Source of the DNA: a virus
Length of the DNA stretch: 22,571 bases
Reading direction: 5' to 3' (one strand)
IMG/VR virus record: IMGVR_UViG_3300009285_004574
Location: 1 to 22,571 of that record
Position numbers and translations under genes: made by a program. Of this stretch, positions 6,824 through 13,967 are shown in pieces; within the stretch, counting starts at the first letter, position 1, and every line of letters begins with the position of its first letter. Below the pieces are notes generated by a model. That model saw only the letters and a list, made by a program, of their open reading frames with translations, was not told the DNA's origin and did not search any database.

Positions 6824-7765
6824 CTACGGGAGGAGGATCGCGAAGGGGAAGCGGCTGCCCTCCGTGGGCTGCATCTGGGTGACGGGGTTCGGCACCTGCC
6901 AACCGAGGCGGAACACGGCTCGCATCGCCACCATGTCCTGCTGAGCCAGGTTGTAGACGATGTTGCCCGCGCCGTCCTGGATGACCGCCTGGTCGAGGAT
7001 CTTGTAGCTGATGTCCTGCCGCACGGCGTACACCAGCTTCTTCCAGTTGCCGGCGATCTGCAGCGCTGCCGTCGAGTCGATGGAGTCGTTCTCCGCGAAG
7101 GCCACCGGCGTGCCGTCCAGCAGGTACTGCGTGGGCACCTGGGGATTCACCATGAAGATCGGCTGCCCGTTCGCATCGCGCAGGCCGCGCAGCTTCGCCT
7201 TCACCGTCATGTGCGCCAGGCTGCCACTCACGTAGTAGCCGTCGCTCTCCACCTTTGCGAAGACACCGCCCTCGCCCAAGAGAGCGTCGAACAGGTCGGC
7301 GCAGGCGGCCAGCGACACCGTGTTCGCTGCCGCAGTCGCCTTCGTCACCAGGTCGTCGGGCCAGGAGGATGGGGCATTCGTGCCGTGGATGACCGCCGCG
7401 TCGAACGCCTTCCCGAAGGCCACCTCGACCAGCGGCCGGATCTCCCCCCAGATGTCGTAGTCGCTGTCGTCCAGCACCGACTCCGGGATGGGCACGATGA
7501 CCGCCAGCTCCTCGGCGTCGATGTACTTGTTCACCCACTCGACATTCGTCGTCTGCTTCGTGCCCGTATCCCCGTTCACGAAGTAGGCGACAGGCAAGCT
7601 GGAGAGCACCGGCATGCGCCGCTGCGCCCGTGCCATGTTCTGCAGCTTGGAGGCCATCGGCATGATCACGCTGTTGGCCACCGAGTTCTTGATGATCTCC
7701 CGGGTCACGTCCTCCGGTATCAGGGCGCCGGCGTCTGTGCGGTCGATCACGCTCGTATAAGGCAT
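6824..7765 (-). CDS. Major capsid protein (HK97 fold)
   Basis: 313 residues. The sequence follows the family pattern: an N-terminal arm (MPYTSVIDRTDAGALIPEDV), an early helix with hydrophobic face (REIIKNSVANSVIMPMASK), the E-loop region PVLSSLPVAYFVNGD, then WVNKYIDAEELAVIVPIPESVLDDSDYDIWGEI, which is a strongly recognisable spine-helix region of this family, and the P/A-domain part ending in IVYNLAQQDMVAMRAVFRLGW. It forms the icosahedral shell. GGAAGG lies upstream of the ATG (7763-7765). No prohead protease gene is seen upstream, but a scaffold gene is, so assembly probably resembles that of SPP1-like phages with a separate scaffold. Stem-loops flank the gene on both sides, and the gene is likely strongly expressed. 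Confidence 0.9.
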   Translation of the reverse strand: MPYTSVIDRTDAGALIPEDVTREIIKNSVANSVIMPMASKLQNMARAQRRMPVLSSLPVAYFVNGDTGTKQTTNVEWVNKYIDAEELAVIVPIPESVLDDSDYDIWGEIRPLVEVAFGKAFDAAVIHGTNAPSSWPDDLVTKATAAANTVSLAACADLFDALLGEGGVFAKVESDGYYVSGSLAHMTVKAKLRGLRDANGQPIFMVNPQVPTQYLLDGTPVAFAENDSIDSTAALQIAGNWKKLVYAVRQDISYKILDQAVIQDGAGNIVYNLAQQDMVAMRAVFRLGWQVPNPVTQMQPTEGSRFPFAILLP

Positions 7766-7789
7766 TGCCTTCTACCTTCCTTTCAGGTC

Positions 7790-7839
7790 GCCGGCCCTTG
7801 GTGCCGGCAGCCGGCATACGGTAGGCGGCTATCGCCGCC
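7790..7839 (-). other. GC-rich inverted repeats between scaffold and major capsid genes
   Basis: Three copies of the palindrome GCCGGC lie at 7790-7795, 7803-7808 and 7810-7815, any two able to form a short stem. A separate GGCGGC/GCCGCC stem (7824-7829 and 7834-7839, 4-base loop) covers the stop codon of the scaffold gene. There is no T-run. They resemble the other stem-loops that separate the abundant structural genes here. Confidence 0.5.
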
Positions 7840-8461
7840 CTGCCGCCCGCCGGATCGCATCATTCATACTTGGGCCGGCAGCCGCGTTGTTGCCGGCCCC
7901 GCCATCCGCGCCGCCCGTCCTTGGCCGGCGCGCCTTCTCGCGTTCCTTCGCGTCCTCGGCCTCCGCCTTGGCGTCAGCCTCGATCTCCTCGGCCGTAGTC
8001 CCCTGCAGGCGACCGGCCTGGCGCTCGGTTAACCCGTACTTCGAGCCCATGGCGGTGCGCACCGCAGAGAGCTCTGCCTCGCGCGCCTTCGCCTCCGCCT
8101 TCTCGCGCGCCGCCTTCTCCTGCTCGTAGAGCTTCTGATACTCGCCGGCAGCCTTGGCCTTCTCGTCGTCGGCTTTGCGTTGGGCGCGCTTCTGCTCCTC
8201 GGCCAGGCGGTCACGGACGACCCGATCCAGGTCCGCCTGGCTGAACTTCTTGTCGTCCACGGTCGGCTTCTCGTCGCCGCCGGTCTGCTGCCCGGCTCCG
8301 GCTCCAGCCTTCTCCTCGCCCGGCTTCTGGGTGCCGGTGTCCCCGCCCGCGCCCTGGTCGTCTGCGCTTTTGCCCGGCTCGCCCCCGGTCTGCGACCCTG
8401 CGTCGGTTGCCCCGAGGAGCGCCGGCAGTGCCAGCGCACCCAGGGCCGTCAACATGCTCAT
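7829..8461 (-). CDS. Capsid scaffolding protein
   Basis: 210 residues. The start is ATG 8459-8461, with GGAGG 8 bases upstream; a 12-codon upstream extension is unsupported. The first 17 residues (MSMLTALGALALPALLG) are hydrophobic, residues about 20-65 are a Gly/Pro/Lys-rich acidic linker, and the centre is a long charged coiled-coil (SQADLDRVVRDRLAEEQKRA onward). The C terminus is basic and disordered (REKARRPRTGG ... RRAAGRR). This layout, directly before the major capsid gene, is that of the phage scaffolds which line the procapsid and leave before packaging. The hydrophobic N terminus is not typical of scaffolds; I see no signal peptide cleavage pattern that would argue for export. Confidence 0.83.
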   Translation of the reverse strand: MSMLTALGALALPALLGATDAGSQTGGEPGKSADDQGAGGDTGTQKPGEEKAGAGAGQQTGGDEKPTVDDKKFSQADLDRVVRDRLAEEQKRAQRKADDEKAKAAGEYQKLYEQEKAAREKAEAKAREAELSAVRTAMGSKYGLTERQAGRLQGTTAEEIEADAKAEAEDAKEREKARRPRTGGADGGAGNNAAAGPSMNDAIRRAAGRR

Positions 8462-8487
8462 GTTTAATCCCTCCTCGTACGTGCGAA

Positions 8488-8509
8488 GGGCCGGCACTCA
8501 GGCCGGCCC
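8488..8509 (-). other. GC-rich stem-loop before the scaffold gene
   Basis: A perfect 8-bp stem, GGGCCGGC at 8488-8495 with GCCGGCCC at 8502-8509, and a 6-base loop. In the minus-strand mRNA it lies 26 bases before the scaffold start, ahead of its ribosome site. No T-run. The sequence CGAAGGGCCGGC here also occurs at the junction hairpin near 14728. Confidence 0.6.
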
Positions 8510-8536
8510 GGTCCTGCTCCTCTCTCGCGGCGTGGC

Positions 8537-8854
8537 CTACAGCCGCCGGCTCCCCGCCCGCATGCGGATGTTGGCGTTCACCTGCGCGTTCTGGGCCCCG
8601 CCGTTGACGGCCACCCACGCCTGCGCCACCTCGGTCTCATCCTTGCCCAGGACGACCTCGCCCTTGTCACCCCAGGACCAGGTCCGCTCCTTGAACACCG
8701 CGGACTTGTCCTCCCGGTAGATGACCACGTCCTCGTAGACCCAGGTGGAGATGTAGAAGTAGGTGTCCCTCGGCAGGTTCTTCGGCTTCAGCAGCTCGCG
8801 TAGAGCTTCCGAGACGGCTGCGTCCTGCTGCGCCAGCGTCAATCCTGTGTTCAT
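8537..8854 (-). CDS. Small protein between MuF-like and scaffold genes, unknown
   Basis: 105 residues (MNTGLTLAQQDAAVSEALRE...). It has an N-terminal helix, then a beta-rich core with many aromatic residues (RDTYFYISTWVYEDVVIYREDKSAV, RTWSWGDKGEVVLG), and ends in a helix with a basic tail. The ATG overlaps the stop of the MuF-like gene as ATGA, so translation is coupled. Small genes at this place, between minor head protein and scaffold, are common in phages. It is soluble and has no Cys. No family recognised. Confidence 0.5.
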   Translation of the reverse strand: MNTGLTLAQQDAAVSEALRELLKPKNLPRDTYFYISTWVYEDVVIYREDKSAVFKERTWSWGDKGEVVLGKDETEVAQAWVAVNGGAQNAQVNANIRMRAGSRRL

Positions 8855-11295
8855 GCCCCGCTCCTCGCCCCGAAGATGCCGCGCCCCTGCGCCTTCAGCC
8901 GCTCACCCGTCACCTGCCCGATGGCCTGTGCGTAGCTCACCCGCCCGCCGCTGCGCAGCACCCGCCGGGTCGCTTCCAGGCGCCGGCTCTCGATGCCGGC
9001 CTCCCGCCAGCGCGGACCGTGCGTCGCCCCCTGACCCTTCAGCCGCCGATACTCGGGCCAGTTGCGGAAGCCCAGGCGCGCCGCCCGCATCCGCTCCCTG
9101 CCCTGCGGCACGTCATCTCGCATCCGGGCGTAGAGCTCCCGGTCCGTCATCGCCAGGAACTCAGGCGTGGCCTTCTGGCCCTCGCCCGCCGCCGCTACAA
9201 TCCACGGAGCCACGGAATGCCGACAATTTGGGTGGAATGGTGGCCCCGGCCGGTTCAGCCGCGGATACCCCAACGCATCGCCTGCCTCATCCACGCTGAA
9301 GACGAGGCCCTCGTAACCCTGGCAGTTGTGGGTTACGAAGCCTTCAGCGACGAAGCTCTCGTCGTCTTCCACGGCCAGGTTGAAGACAGGTAGGCGCTGC
9401 GCCACTCGGCGAGTAACCCGGACTGAGTGAAACACATACTCGGCGTCAGGCGCCGGTCCACCCCATAAAACCGCTCCACGATCTTGTGGCACGAACCGCA
9501 CAGCGTGATCATGTTGCCCAGGCAGTTCGCATGCTCCGGCACAACGAACGCCTTCACAGGAACGATGTGGTGAACCGAGGTCCTGCCTGTCTTCCCGCAC
9601 ACCCGGCAGACACGCTTGTCGCGCATCCTGGCCATCTTCGCCACCCAATACCAGTTGTCGCCGTAACCGTGCGCAGCCTTCCCGCGCCCAGTCATCCAGT
9701 GATCCGCACCCCGTTGCCTGACGGACTGGGCCCTGCGCTCTGTTGGTGTCTTCCTCTTGGAGAACGGATGCCGCTTCTGGGCATGCAGCTCTCTCGTCAC
9801 CTCGTGCGCCTTCCACGTAGACGGGCGCACCTCGATCCTGTATCTGTGAAGCCAGTCTAGCACCGTAGAGGCATTGACACCCGCGACTGGCGCGATTTCC
9901 TCCGAACTCAGCCGCCTCGTAACGTAGAGTTCGTAGAGCTGATCTCGGGTCAGGCAGAACTTCACCTGGCGCGCCGGTTGGCCCTCCTGGCTCCTGTAGC
10001 GGCACTTCAGGGAACAGAACTTCCGCCTTCCCTTCGCCACCTGGCTTGCCAGGAACTCGAATTCCTTGCCGCAGACGGAGCATTTCACCGTCGCCCGTGG
10101 CAGCTTCCGGCACCGAATTGGGATACCATACCTGTGCAGCAGTCTCGCAACGGTCGATGCGTTGATCCCGGTGATAGCTGCGATCTCGGTCGTCGCCTTG
10201 CCCTGATGCGCGTAGAGGTCCTGGAGGGCCTCCTTCTCGATGCACTGACGTGACATATTCCACCTCCTGAAGTGGGTCCTGGTGTGGTGTAGGGAAGGCG
10301 CCCCAGGAAAGGCGCCTTGTTGGGCTGCAGACCCTATCCCCACACATCAGAACTTCGTCACCCGTCGAGAGTTCTCCTGCCGCCCTCCACCCTCCTGGGG
10401 TAAGCACCGGGTGCTCTGGCGTCACGGTGAGTGATTGACCCAATGCCTCTATGGTCACCAGATCACCAGAATGCTCGTGGGCCATTGCGCGGACGACCGA
10501 CCGCCACCGACCCTTGTGTGTTCGGACCAACTCGCCTGCCTGCACTGCCTCAACCGGCTTGTATCCGGTAGATGTCAGCACCCGGGAACCCCTAACAAGG
10601 CACAGGAAGCAGAGCGTCTGGTGAGTGCTGACCTGCACCAGGTGGATGCCGGCCTGCTCGTAGCGCTGCAGCGCGCCTTCGTTCAGCGCCGCCAGCGTGC
10701 CGGTGCGCGCTGACATCTCCCCGTAGGCGTGCAGGCTGTGAACCGAGCCGTCTGCGTAGACCACCCCGCAGGCCCGGTCGATCCCCTCGACGAGCGCCTG
10801 CAGCGGCTGCCGGTCCAGCAGTCGGGCGATGCCCTGCTCTCGGATGGCGCGGCCCACGGCCAGCGGGCTGTCACCCAGACCCAGGCCGCGCGCCAGCTCG
10901 CCACCGGCCAGCGTTCGCAGGTAGTCTCGGCTCTGGCGCAGGATGGCTCCCACGAAGCGGCTGCGCTGCCCCGCCACCTCTCGCGAGAGCGCCTGCAGCG
11001 GCTCCCTCGGCAGCGTGGCGAACGCGCGGTCTACCCCAGCGGTCTGAGGGAGCGCCGCGATCCGCTCGATGGCCGTGTCTCCGCCCTGCCCGTAGGCCAG
11101 CGCGAGCTGCCCGTTCTCCCAGTTCCCGACGTAGGTGTTCAGCCGCGCAAGCTCGGCCTCTACCTGCCGCAGGAGGAGCTGGCTGCGCCGCTGGTCGAAG
11201 CTGCCGAGGGTCGCGCTGAGCAGAGCCTGCCGGATGCGTATCCCAGAGGCCAGGTAGACGCGGCGCAGCGCCTCAATCTGTGGGTCCAGCAGCAC
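8851..11295 (-). CDS. MuF-like minor head protein precursor interrupted by an intein
   Basis: An 814-residue open frame starting with GTG 11293-11295 (GGAG 8 bases upstream). Residues 1-231 and 658-814 form a MuF-type minor capsid protein. The N part is helical, and joining the halves restores STHQTLCFL plus CQGYEGLVF, then PPFHPNCRHSVAPW, the classical CxxC ... HPNCRH motif of Mu gpF and SPP1 gp7 relatives. The spliced product would have 388 residues, normal for the family. Residues 232-657 are an intein, described separately. The protein binds the portal and may be carried into the head or cell. The gene lies directly after portal, as usual. An HNH gene in another frame overlaps codons 347-655. 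Without splicing, the CxxC motif would be broken, so function probably depends on the intein. Confidence 0.85.
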   Translation of the reverse strand: MLLDPQIEALRRVYLASGIRIRQALLSATLGSFDQRRSQLLLRQVEAELARLNTYVGNWENGQLALAYGQGGDTAIERIAALPQTAGVDRAFATLPREPLQALSREVAGQRSRFVGAILRQSRDYLRTLAGGELARGLGLGDSPLAVGRAIREQGIARLLDRQPLQALVEGIDRACGVVYADGSVHSLHAYGEMSARTGTLAALNEGALQRYEQAGIHLVQVSTHQTLCFLCLVRGSRVLTSTGYKPVEAVQAGELVRTHKGRWRSVVRAMAHEHSGDLVTIEALGQSLTVTPEHPVLTPGGWRAAGELSTGDEVLMCGDRVCSPTRRLSWGAFPTPHQDPLQEVEYVTSVHREGGPPGPLRASGQGDDRDRSYHRDQRIDRCETAAQVWYPNSVPEAATGDGEMLRLRQGIRVPGKPGGEGKAEVLFPEVPLQEPGGPTGAPGEVLPDPRSALRTLRYEAAEFGGNRASRGCQCLYGARLASQIQDRGAPVYVEGARGDERAACPEAASVLQEEDTNRAQGPVRQATGCGSLDDWAREGCARLRRQLVLGGEDGQDARQACLPGVREDRQDLGSPHRSCEGVRCAGACELPGQHDHAVRFVPQDRGAVLWGGPAPDAEYVFHSVRVTRRVAQRLPVFNLAVEDDESFVAEGFVTHNCQGYEGLVFSVDEAGDALGYPRLNRPGPPFHPNCRHSVAPWIVAAAGEGQKATPEFLAMTDRELYARMRDDVPQGRERMRAARLGFRNWPEYRRLKGQGATHGPRWREAGIESRRLEATRRVLRSGGRVSYAQAIGQVTGERLKAQGRGIFGARSGA
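9333..10256 (-). CDS. HNH endonuclease (homing-type) nested out of frame in the intein
   Basis: 307 residues, read in a frame one base off the intein frame. The ATG 10254-10256 has a perfect AGGAGG 6 bases upstream. Two related helix-turn-helix units (about 11-49, AHQGKATTEIAAITGINAS..., and about 104-143, LSSEEIAPVAGVNAS...) flank a Cys4 zinc motif (C59, C62, C81, C85). The HNH nuclease is at 217-257: CRVC, then VHHIVP with H229/H230, N248, and CGSCH at 253-257. HNH endonucleases of this kind cut near their insertion site and spread the element. The stop TAA (9333-9335) lies inside the last intein codons, so the gene fits exactly inside the intein. Codons such as AGG, GTT and CCA are more common than in neighbouring genes, suggesting transfer. 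Confidence 0.88.
   Translation of the reverse strand: MSRQCIEKEALQDLYAHQGKATTEIAAITGINASTVARLLHRYGIPIRCRKLPRATVKCSVCGKEFEFLASQVAKGRRKFCSLKCRYRSQEGQPARQVKFCLTRDQLYELYVTRRLSSEEIAPVAGVNASTVLDWLHRYRIEVRPSTWKAHEVTRELHAQKRHPFSKRKTPTERRAQSVRQRGADHWMTGRGKAAHGYGDNWYWVAKMARMRDKRVCRVCGKTGRTSVHHIVPVKAFVVPEHANCLGNMITLCGSCHKIVERFYGVDRRLTPSMCFTQSGLLAEWRSAYLSSTWPWKTTRASSLKAS
10263..10268 (-). promoter_or_regulatory. Ribosome binding site of the nested HNH gene
   Basis: AGGAGG on the minus strand, 6 bases before ATG 10254-10256. A perfect site placed inside the intein coding sequence supports independent translation of the endonuclease from the same mRNA. Confidence 0.8.
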
Positions 11296-11298
11296 GCG

Positions 11299-12639
11299 CT
11301 ACACTCCACCCCCGAACGGGTTCCCCAGCGCCGGCTGCGCCAGGTCCTGCTCCGCCTGCGCTTCGGCGAGCACGCTCTCCAGCTCCTCGCCCTCAAGGCC
11401 AACATCGGCTGCGAACACGTAACGCTTTGGCAGTCCGGCGTTCCGGTGCAGGCCGGCGATCTCCGCGCGCTCCCGCAGGCTGGCCGGCGCCGGGTCCTCC
11501 CACTTGCACGTCACCCGCGCCTGCGGGCGCCCGTCCATCAGCAGCGCCAGCCGGAGCACCGTCTCCCACGCCGACCCGAAGGTCCCCTGCCTGTCCTGAC
11601 ATTTCTTGACGATCGGAACGTCCAGCGCCTTCAGGGCCTCGCCCGAGGGCGCGCTGTTGTGCAGGAAGATGTAATGCGGCGGGATGCCTGCCTGCCGGGC
11701 GATCTTCTGCTCCCAGTCCTGCTGCACGGCCAGGAGCTGGGTCAGATCCGCCGCGGGGAACTGCCCGAAGCCCACGTCCGGGCTTGCCACGGTCCACACG
11801 CGATCCACCGCCGGGATGAAGGTCGGCTTTGGCTTGCCCGTGTCGGGATCGATGTCCACCTCTAAGCCGGTCGCGTAGCGCTGCGGCAGGGAGACGTACT
11901 CCATGCCCACGAGCGTGTCGCAGATGGCCTTGTTGTAACCGTCCTGCAGCGGGATGATGTTGCGCAGCTCGGATTTCCCCTGCCCGTCGATGTCCGGGTC
12001 ACAGGGGAAGTGGACGATGGGCACCTCGCCGTAGGGGTTCGGCTCGCCCGGGTCCTCCTCGAAGACACGGAACGTGTCCGCCTTCTCGGGGATGCCGCCG
12101 CCGCTCGGCTTCTCTGCCACGTACTTGGTGATCTCCTCGGGGGTGTAGACGTTCAGCCTCACCTTGCCGTCCGGCAGCGCCCACCACTTCGCGGCCCACA
12201 ACAGCCGGTCCGGATCCTCCTCATCATGGGCCACCGTCATCCGGCAGGCGAACTGCGGATAGATGCGTGGAGCCTCCGCCCCCTCAGGCCTCCACACGAT
12301 GCAGTAGGCGTCACCTGTGCGAAGCGCCTCCCTGTGGACACGCCCGGCGCGGTCGTCCATCCGGTTCAGCTTCCAGATCTCTGCGGCCCGGTCCGCGTCC
12401 TGCTCCGCGCCCTTGCTGGCCTGGAACCCCTTCACCTGCAGCCGGTCCGAGATGGTATCGACCACGACGGCACTGATGTTGCAGGCGAAGGCGGCGAGCA
12501 CGCTCCCGAACGCCTGCCGGAACTTGTCCGTGGCGAAGGCGAGGCGTTGCTTGCCGCGGTAGTACTCGGCATAACGCCGGTAGTCATCCTGCCTGGCCCG
12601 AAGCTGCTCCAGCGCCCGGGTCACGATGGGATCTGCCAT
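11299..12639 (-). CDS. Portal protein (SPP1 gp6-like)
   Basis: 446 residues. The pattern is that of SPP1-type portals: an N-terminal helical start (LEQLRARQDDYRRYAEYYRGKQ), NISAVVVDTISDRLQVKGF, GDAYCIVW, the segment PIVHFPCDPDIDGQGKSELRNIIPLQDGYNKA with the conserved G-x-S-E-L...I.PLQD-x-N-K, and then the long helix and C-terminal acidic part. Twelve copies form the DNA entry channel at one capsid vertex and bind the terminase during packaging. The ATG overlaps the large terminase stop as TGATG, and the MuF-like gene follows after 3 bases, so terminase, portal and minor head protein are in one translationally coupled block. Confident from motif and order. Confidence 0.9.
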   Translation of the reverse strand: MADPIVTRALEQLRARQDDYRRYAEYYRGKQRLAFATDKFRQAFGSVLAAFACNISAVVVDTISDRLQVKGFQASKGAEQDADRAAEIWKLNRMDDRAGRVHREALRTGDAYCIVWRPEGAEAPRIYPQFACRMTVAHDEEDPDRLLWAAKWWALPDGKVRLNVYTPEEITKYVAEKPSGGGIPEKADTFRVFEEDPGEPNPYGEVPIVHFPCDPDIDGQGKSELRNIIPLQDGYNKAICDTLVGMEYVSLPQRYATGLEVDIDPDTGKPKPTFIPAVDRVWTVASPDVGFGQFPAADLTQLLAVQQDWEQKIARQAGIPPHYIFLHNSAPSGEALKALDVPIVKKCQDRQGTFGSAWETVLRLALLMDGRPQARVTCKWEDPAPASLRERAEIAGLHRNAGLPKRYVFAADVGLEGEELESVLAEAQAEQDLAQPALGNPFGGGV

Positions 12640-13967
12640 CAGAACGTCACCAACTTCCGGCTCGGCTCGGCGGGCACCATGAGATCAGTCAGCGCCCATA
12701 CCATCGCGTCGAGACGATCCGGGCTGTCCTCGCCCGGCTCCCACTGGCAGAGCTGATCCTCAAGCTCAGGGAATGCTCCCACATGATGCACCAGCCCTTG
12801 CTCTGATAATGCGCTGATCGGCTCGGCGCGCGTGTGCTTCCCGCGCGACGCATGAACCTTCTTGTAAGAGAGCTTCTGGCCGCCTTCGACGCTGCGAATG
12901 GTGTGCTCCACCATATCGCCGCCCTGATTGGCTTCTCCGACGATCCGGTCTGCTTTGTAGGTGTTGTAGGCGGCCACCACCTGCGCCGCCCACCTGGCGG
13001 GAGATGCGTGGAGGCTGCGATCGTCCAATACGTAGCCGTGGATGATGCCGCCCACCTTGGCGATGCCGGCCACAACAATCCCCGTGTCCGCCGAACCCTC
13101 TGCGCTCGTCGTCGCGGGGTCGACCGCCACGACGATGCGCTGCAGCTCGGGCGCCTTGCTCACACGGTCGCGGTCGATCCACTCCCGCTTCCACAGCGCC
13201 CCGGGGTTGTCGTCCAGGAGTTCGGCATTCAGCTCCTGCCGGCCCAGGCGGGTGCCCTCGAACCGCCGGATCACCCGGTCGATGAACGCCGGGGCAAGGT
13301 TCGCGAAGTTCTCGTACGTAGACCCGCGGGTGACGTGAGTGTTCGGGTCCTTGACCAGCTCCCGGATGTGGGGGACCGGCTTTGGCGTCGTGGTGATGAC
13401 GCAGCGCGGGTCCTTGCCCAGGCGAAGCCCGAGCAGGAACATATCCCACGCCTCGGGATACCGCCACGATGCGAGCTCGTCGCACCAGCCCCAGTGGTGC
13501 TGCGGGCCGCGCAGGGCCGCTGGCTCGTCGCCGCTGAACGTCGTGGCCTGAGAACCGTTCGGCCAGGTGAGGCGCCGCTTGCTCGGCTCATACCGGGGCC
13601 GAAACGACGGCGGCGAGATGGCCATGATCCCGCTCTCACCCTCCACCATCACGTCGCGCACGTCCGCAGCGGTGCGAGCTACCAACGCCCCGCGGCTCTT
13701 CGGGTGCCGGCGCGCCTGCTCGATCGCCCACTCGGCGCCGGTCCTGCTCTTGCCGAACCCGCGGCCGGCCAGCAGGAGCCAGTAGCGCCACTCGCCGGGA
13801 GGGGGGAGCTGCGCGTCGCGCGCCCAGAAGGGCCAGTGGCAGTTCAGCCGCTCCTTATCCTGGGGCGTCAGGGCCGCCAGGAATGCGTCCCTCGTCTCCC
13901 TCGGCTGGCTCAGCAGCCACCCCGCAGATACGCGCGGCAAGGTCTGCAAGCCTCGCATCGAAGTCAT
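12639..13967 (-). CDS. terL: Terminase large subunit
   Basis: 442 residues if started at ATG 13965-13967 (13958 is also possible; neither has a clear ribosome site, and coupling to the small subunit gene is likely). Residues about 46-80 carry WARDAQLPPPGEWRYWLLLAG and then the Walker A motif GRGFGKS (68-74). Walker B is WGWCDE (159-164, D163, E164). ITTTPKP at 191-197 is the coupling motif. The C-terminal nuclease has AVDPATT (Asp283), a middle acidic site near VGEANQGGD, and DAMVWALTDL near the end. The enzyme pumps DNA into the prohead and cuts the concatemer. It overlaps the small subunit gene by about 113 bases in a different frame, a longer overlap than elsewhere in this window. Confidence 0.9.
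   Translation of the reverse strand: MTSMRGLQTLPRVSAGWLLSQPRETRDAFLAALTPQDKERLNCHWPFWARDAQLPPPGEWRYWLLLAGRGFGKSRTGAEWAIEQARRHPKSRGALVARTAADVRDVMVEGESGIMAISPPSFRPRYEPSKRRLTWPNGSQATTFSGDEPAALRGPQHHWGWCDELASWRYPEAWDMFLLGLRLGKDPRCVITTTPKPVPHIRELVKDPNTHVTRGSTYENFANLAPAFIDRVIRRFEGTRLGRQELNAELLDDNPGALWKREWIDRDRVSKAPELQRIVVAVDPATTSAEGSADTGIVVAGIAKVGGIIHGYVLDDRSLHASPARWAAQVVAAYNTYKADRIVGEANQGGDMVEHTIRSVEGGQKLSYKKVHASRGKHTRAEPISALSEQGLVHHVGAFPELEDQLCQWEPGEDSPDRLDAMVWALTDLMVPAEPSRKLVTF

Larger units (their letters stand above)
9325..10602 (-). other. Intein in the MuF-like gene, 426 residues
   Basis: The intein starts at Cys232 (codon 10600-10602): CLVRGSRVLTSTGYKPVEAV is a standard N-terminal block with the nucleophile Cys. 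Block B is TPEHPV, with T292 and H295 of the T-x-x-H motif. GGWRAAGELSTGDEVL closes the Hint N part near residue 317. The C-terminal block reads LPVFNLAVEDDESFVAEG then FVTHN, with His656, Asn657 and Cys658 as the +1 residue. All residues needed for splicing are present. The insertion point is immediately before the second Cys of the host CxxC motif, a conserved site as inteins prefer. Codons about 320-617 encode no recognisable domain in this frame, since that DNA codes for an HNH endonuclease in another frame. Confidence 0.9.

Noticed and set aside
5341-6882. 513-codon plus-strand open frame
   Set aside because: It is opposite the beta-helix gene, whose rungs are clear, and has the Arg/Val/His-rich make-up of an antisense frame.
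9445-10256. A new domain coded by the intein frame between the two Hint halves
   Set aside because: The translation is Gly/Arg/Glu-rich without hydrophobic periodicity, while the other frame codes a well-formed HNH protein. I treat it as linker kept open rather than a domain.
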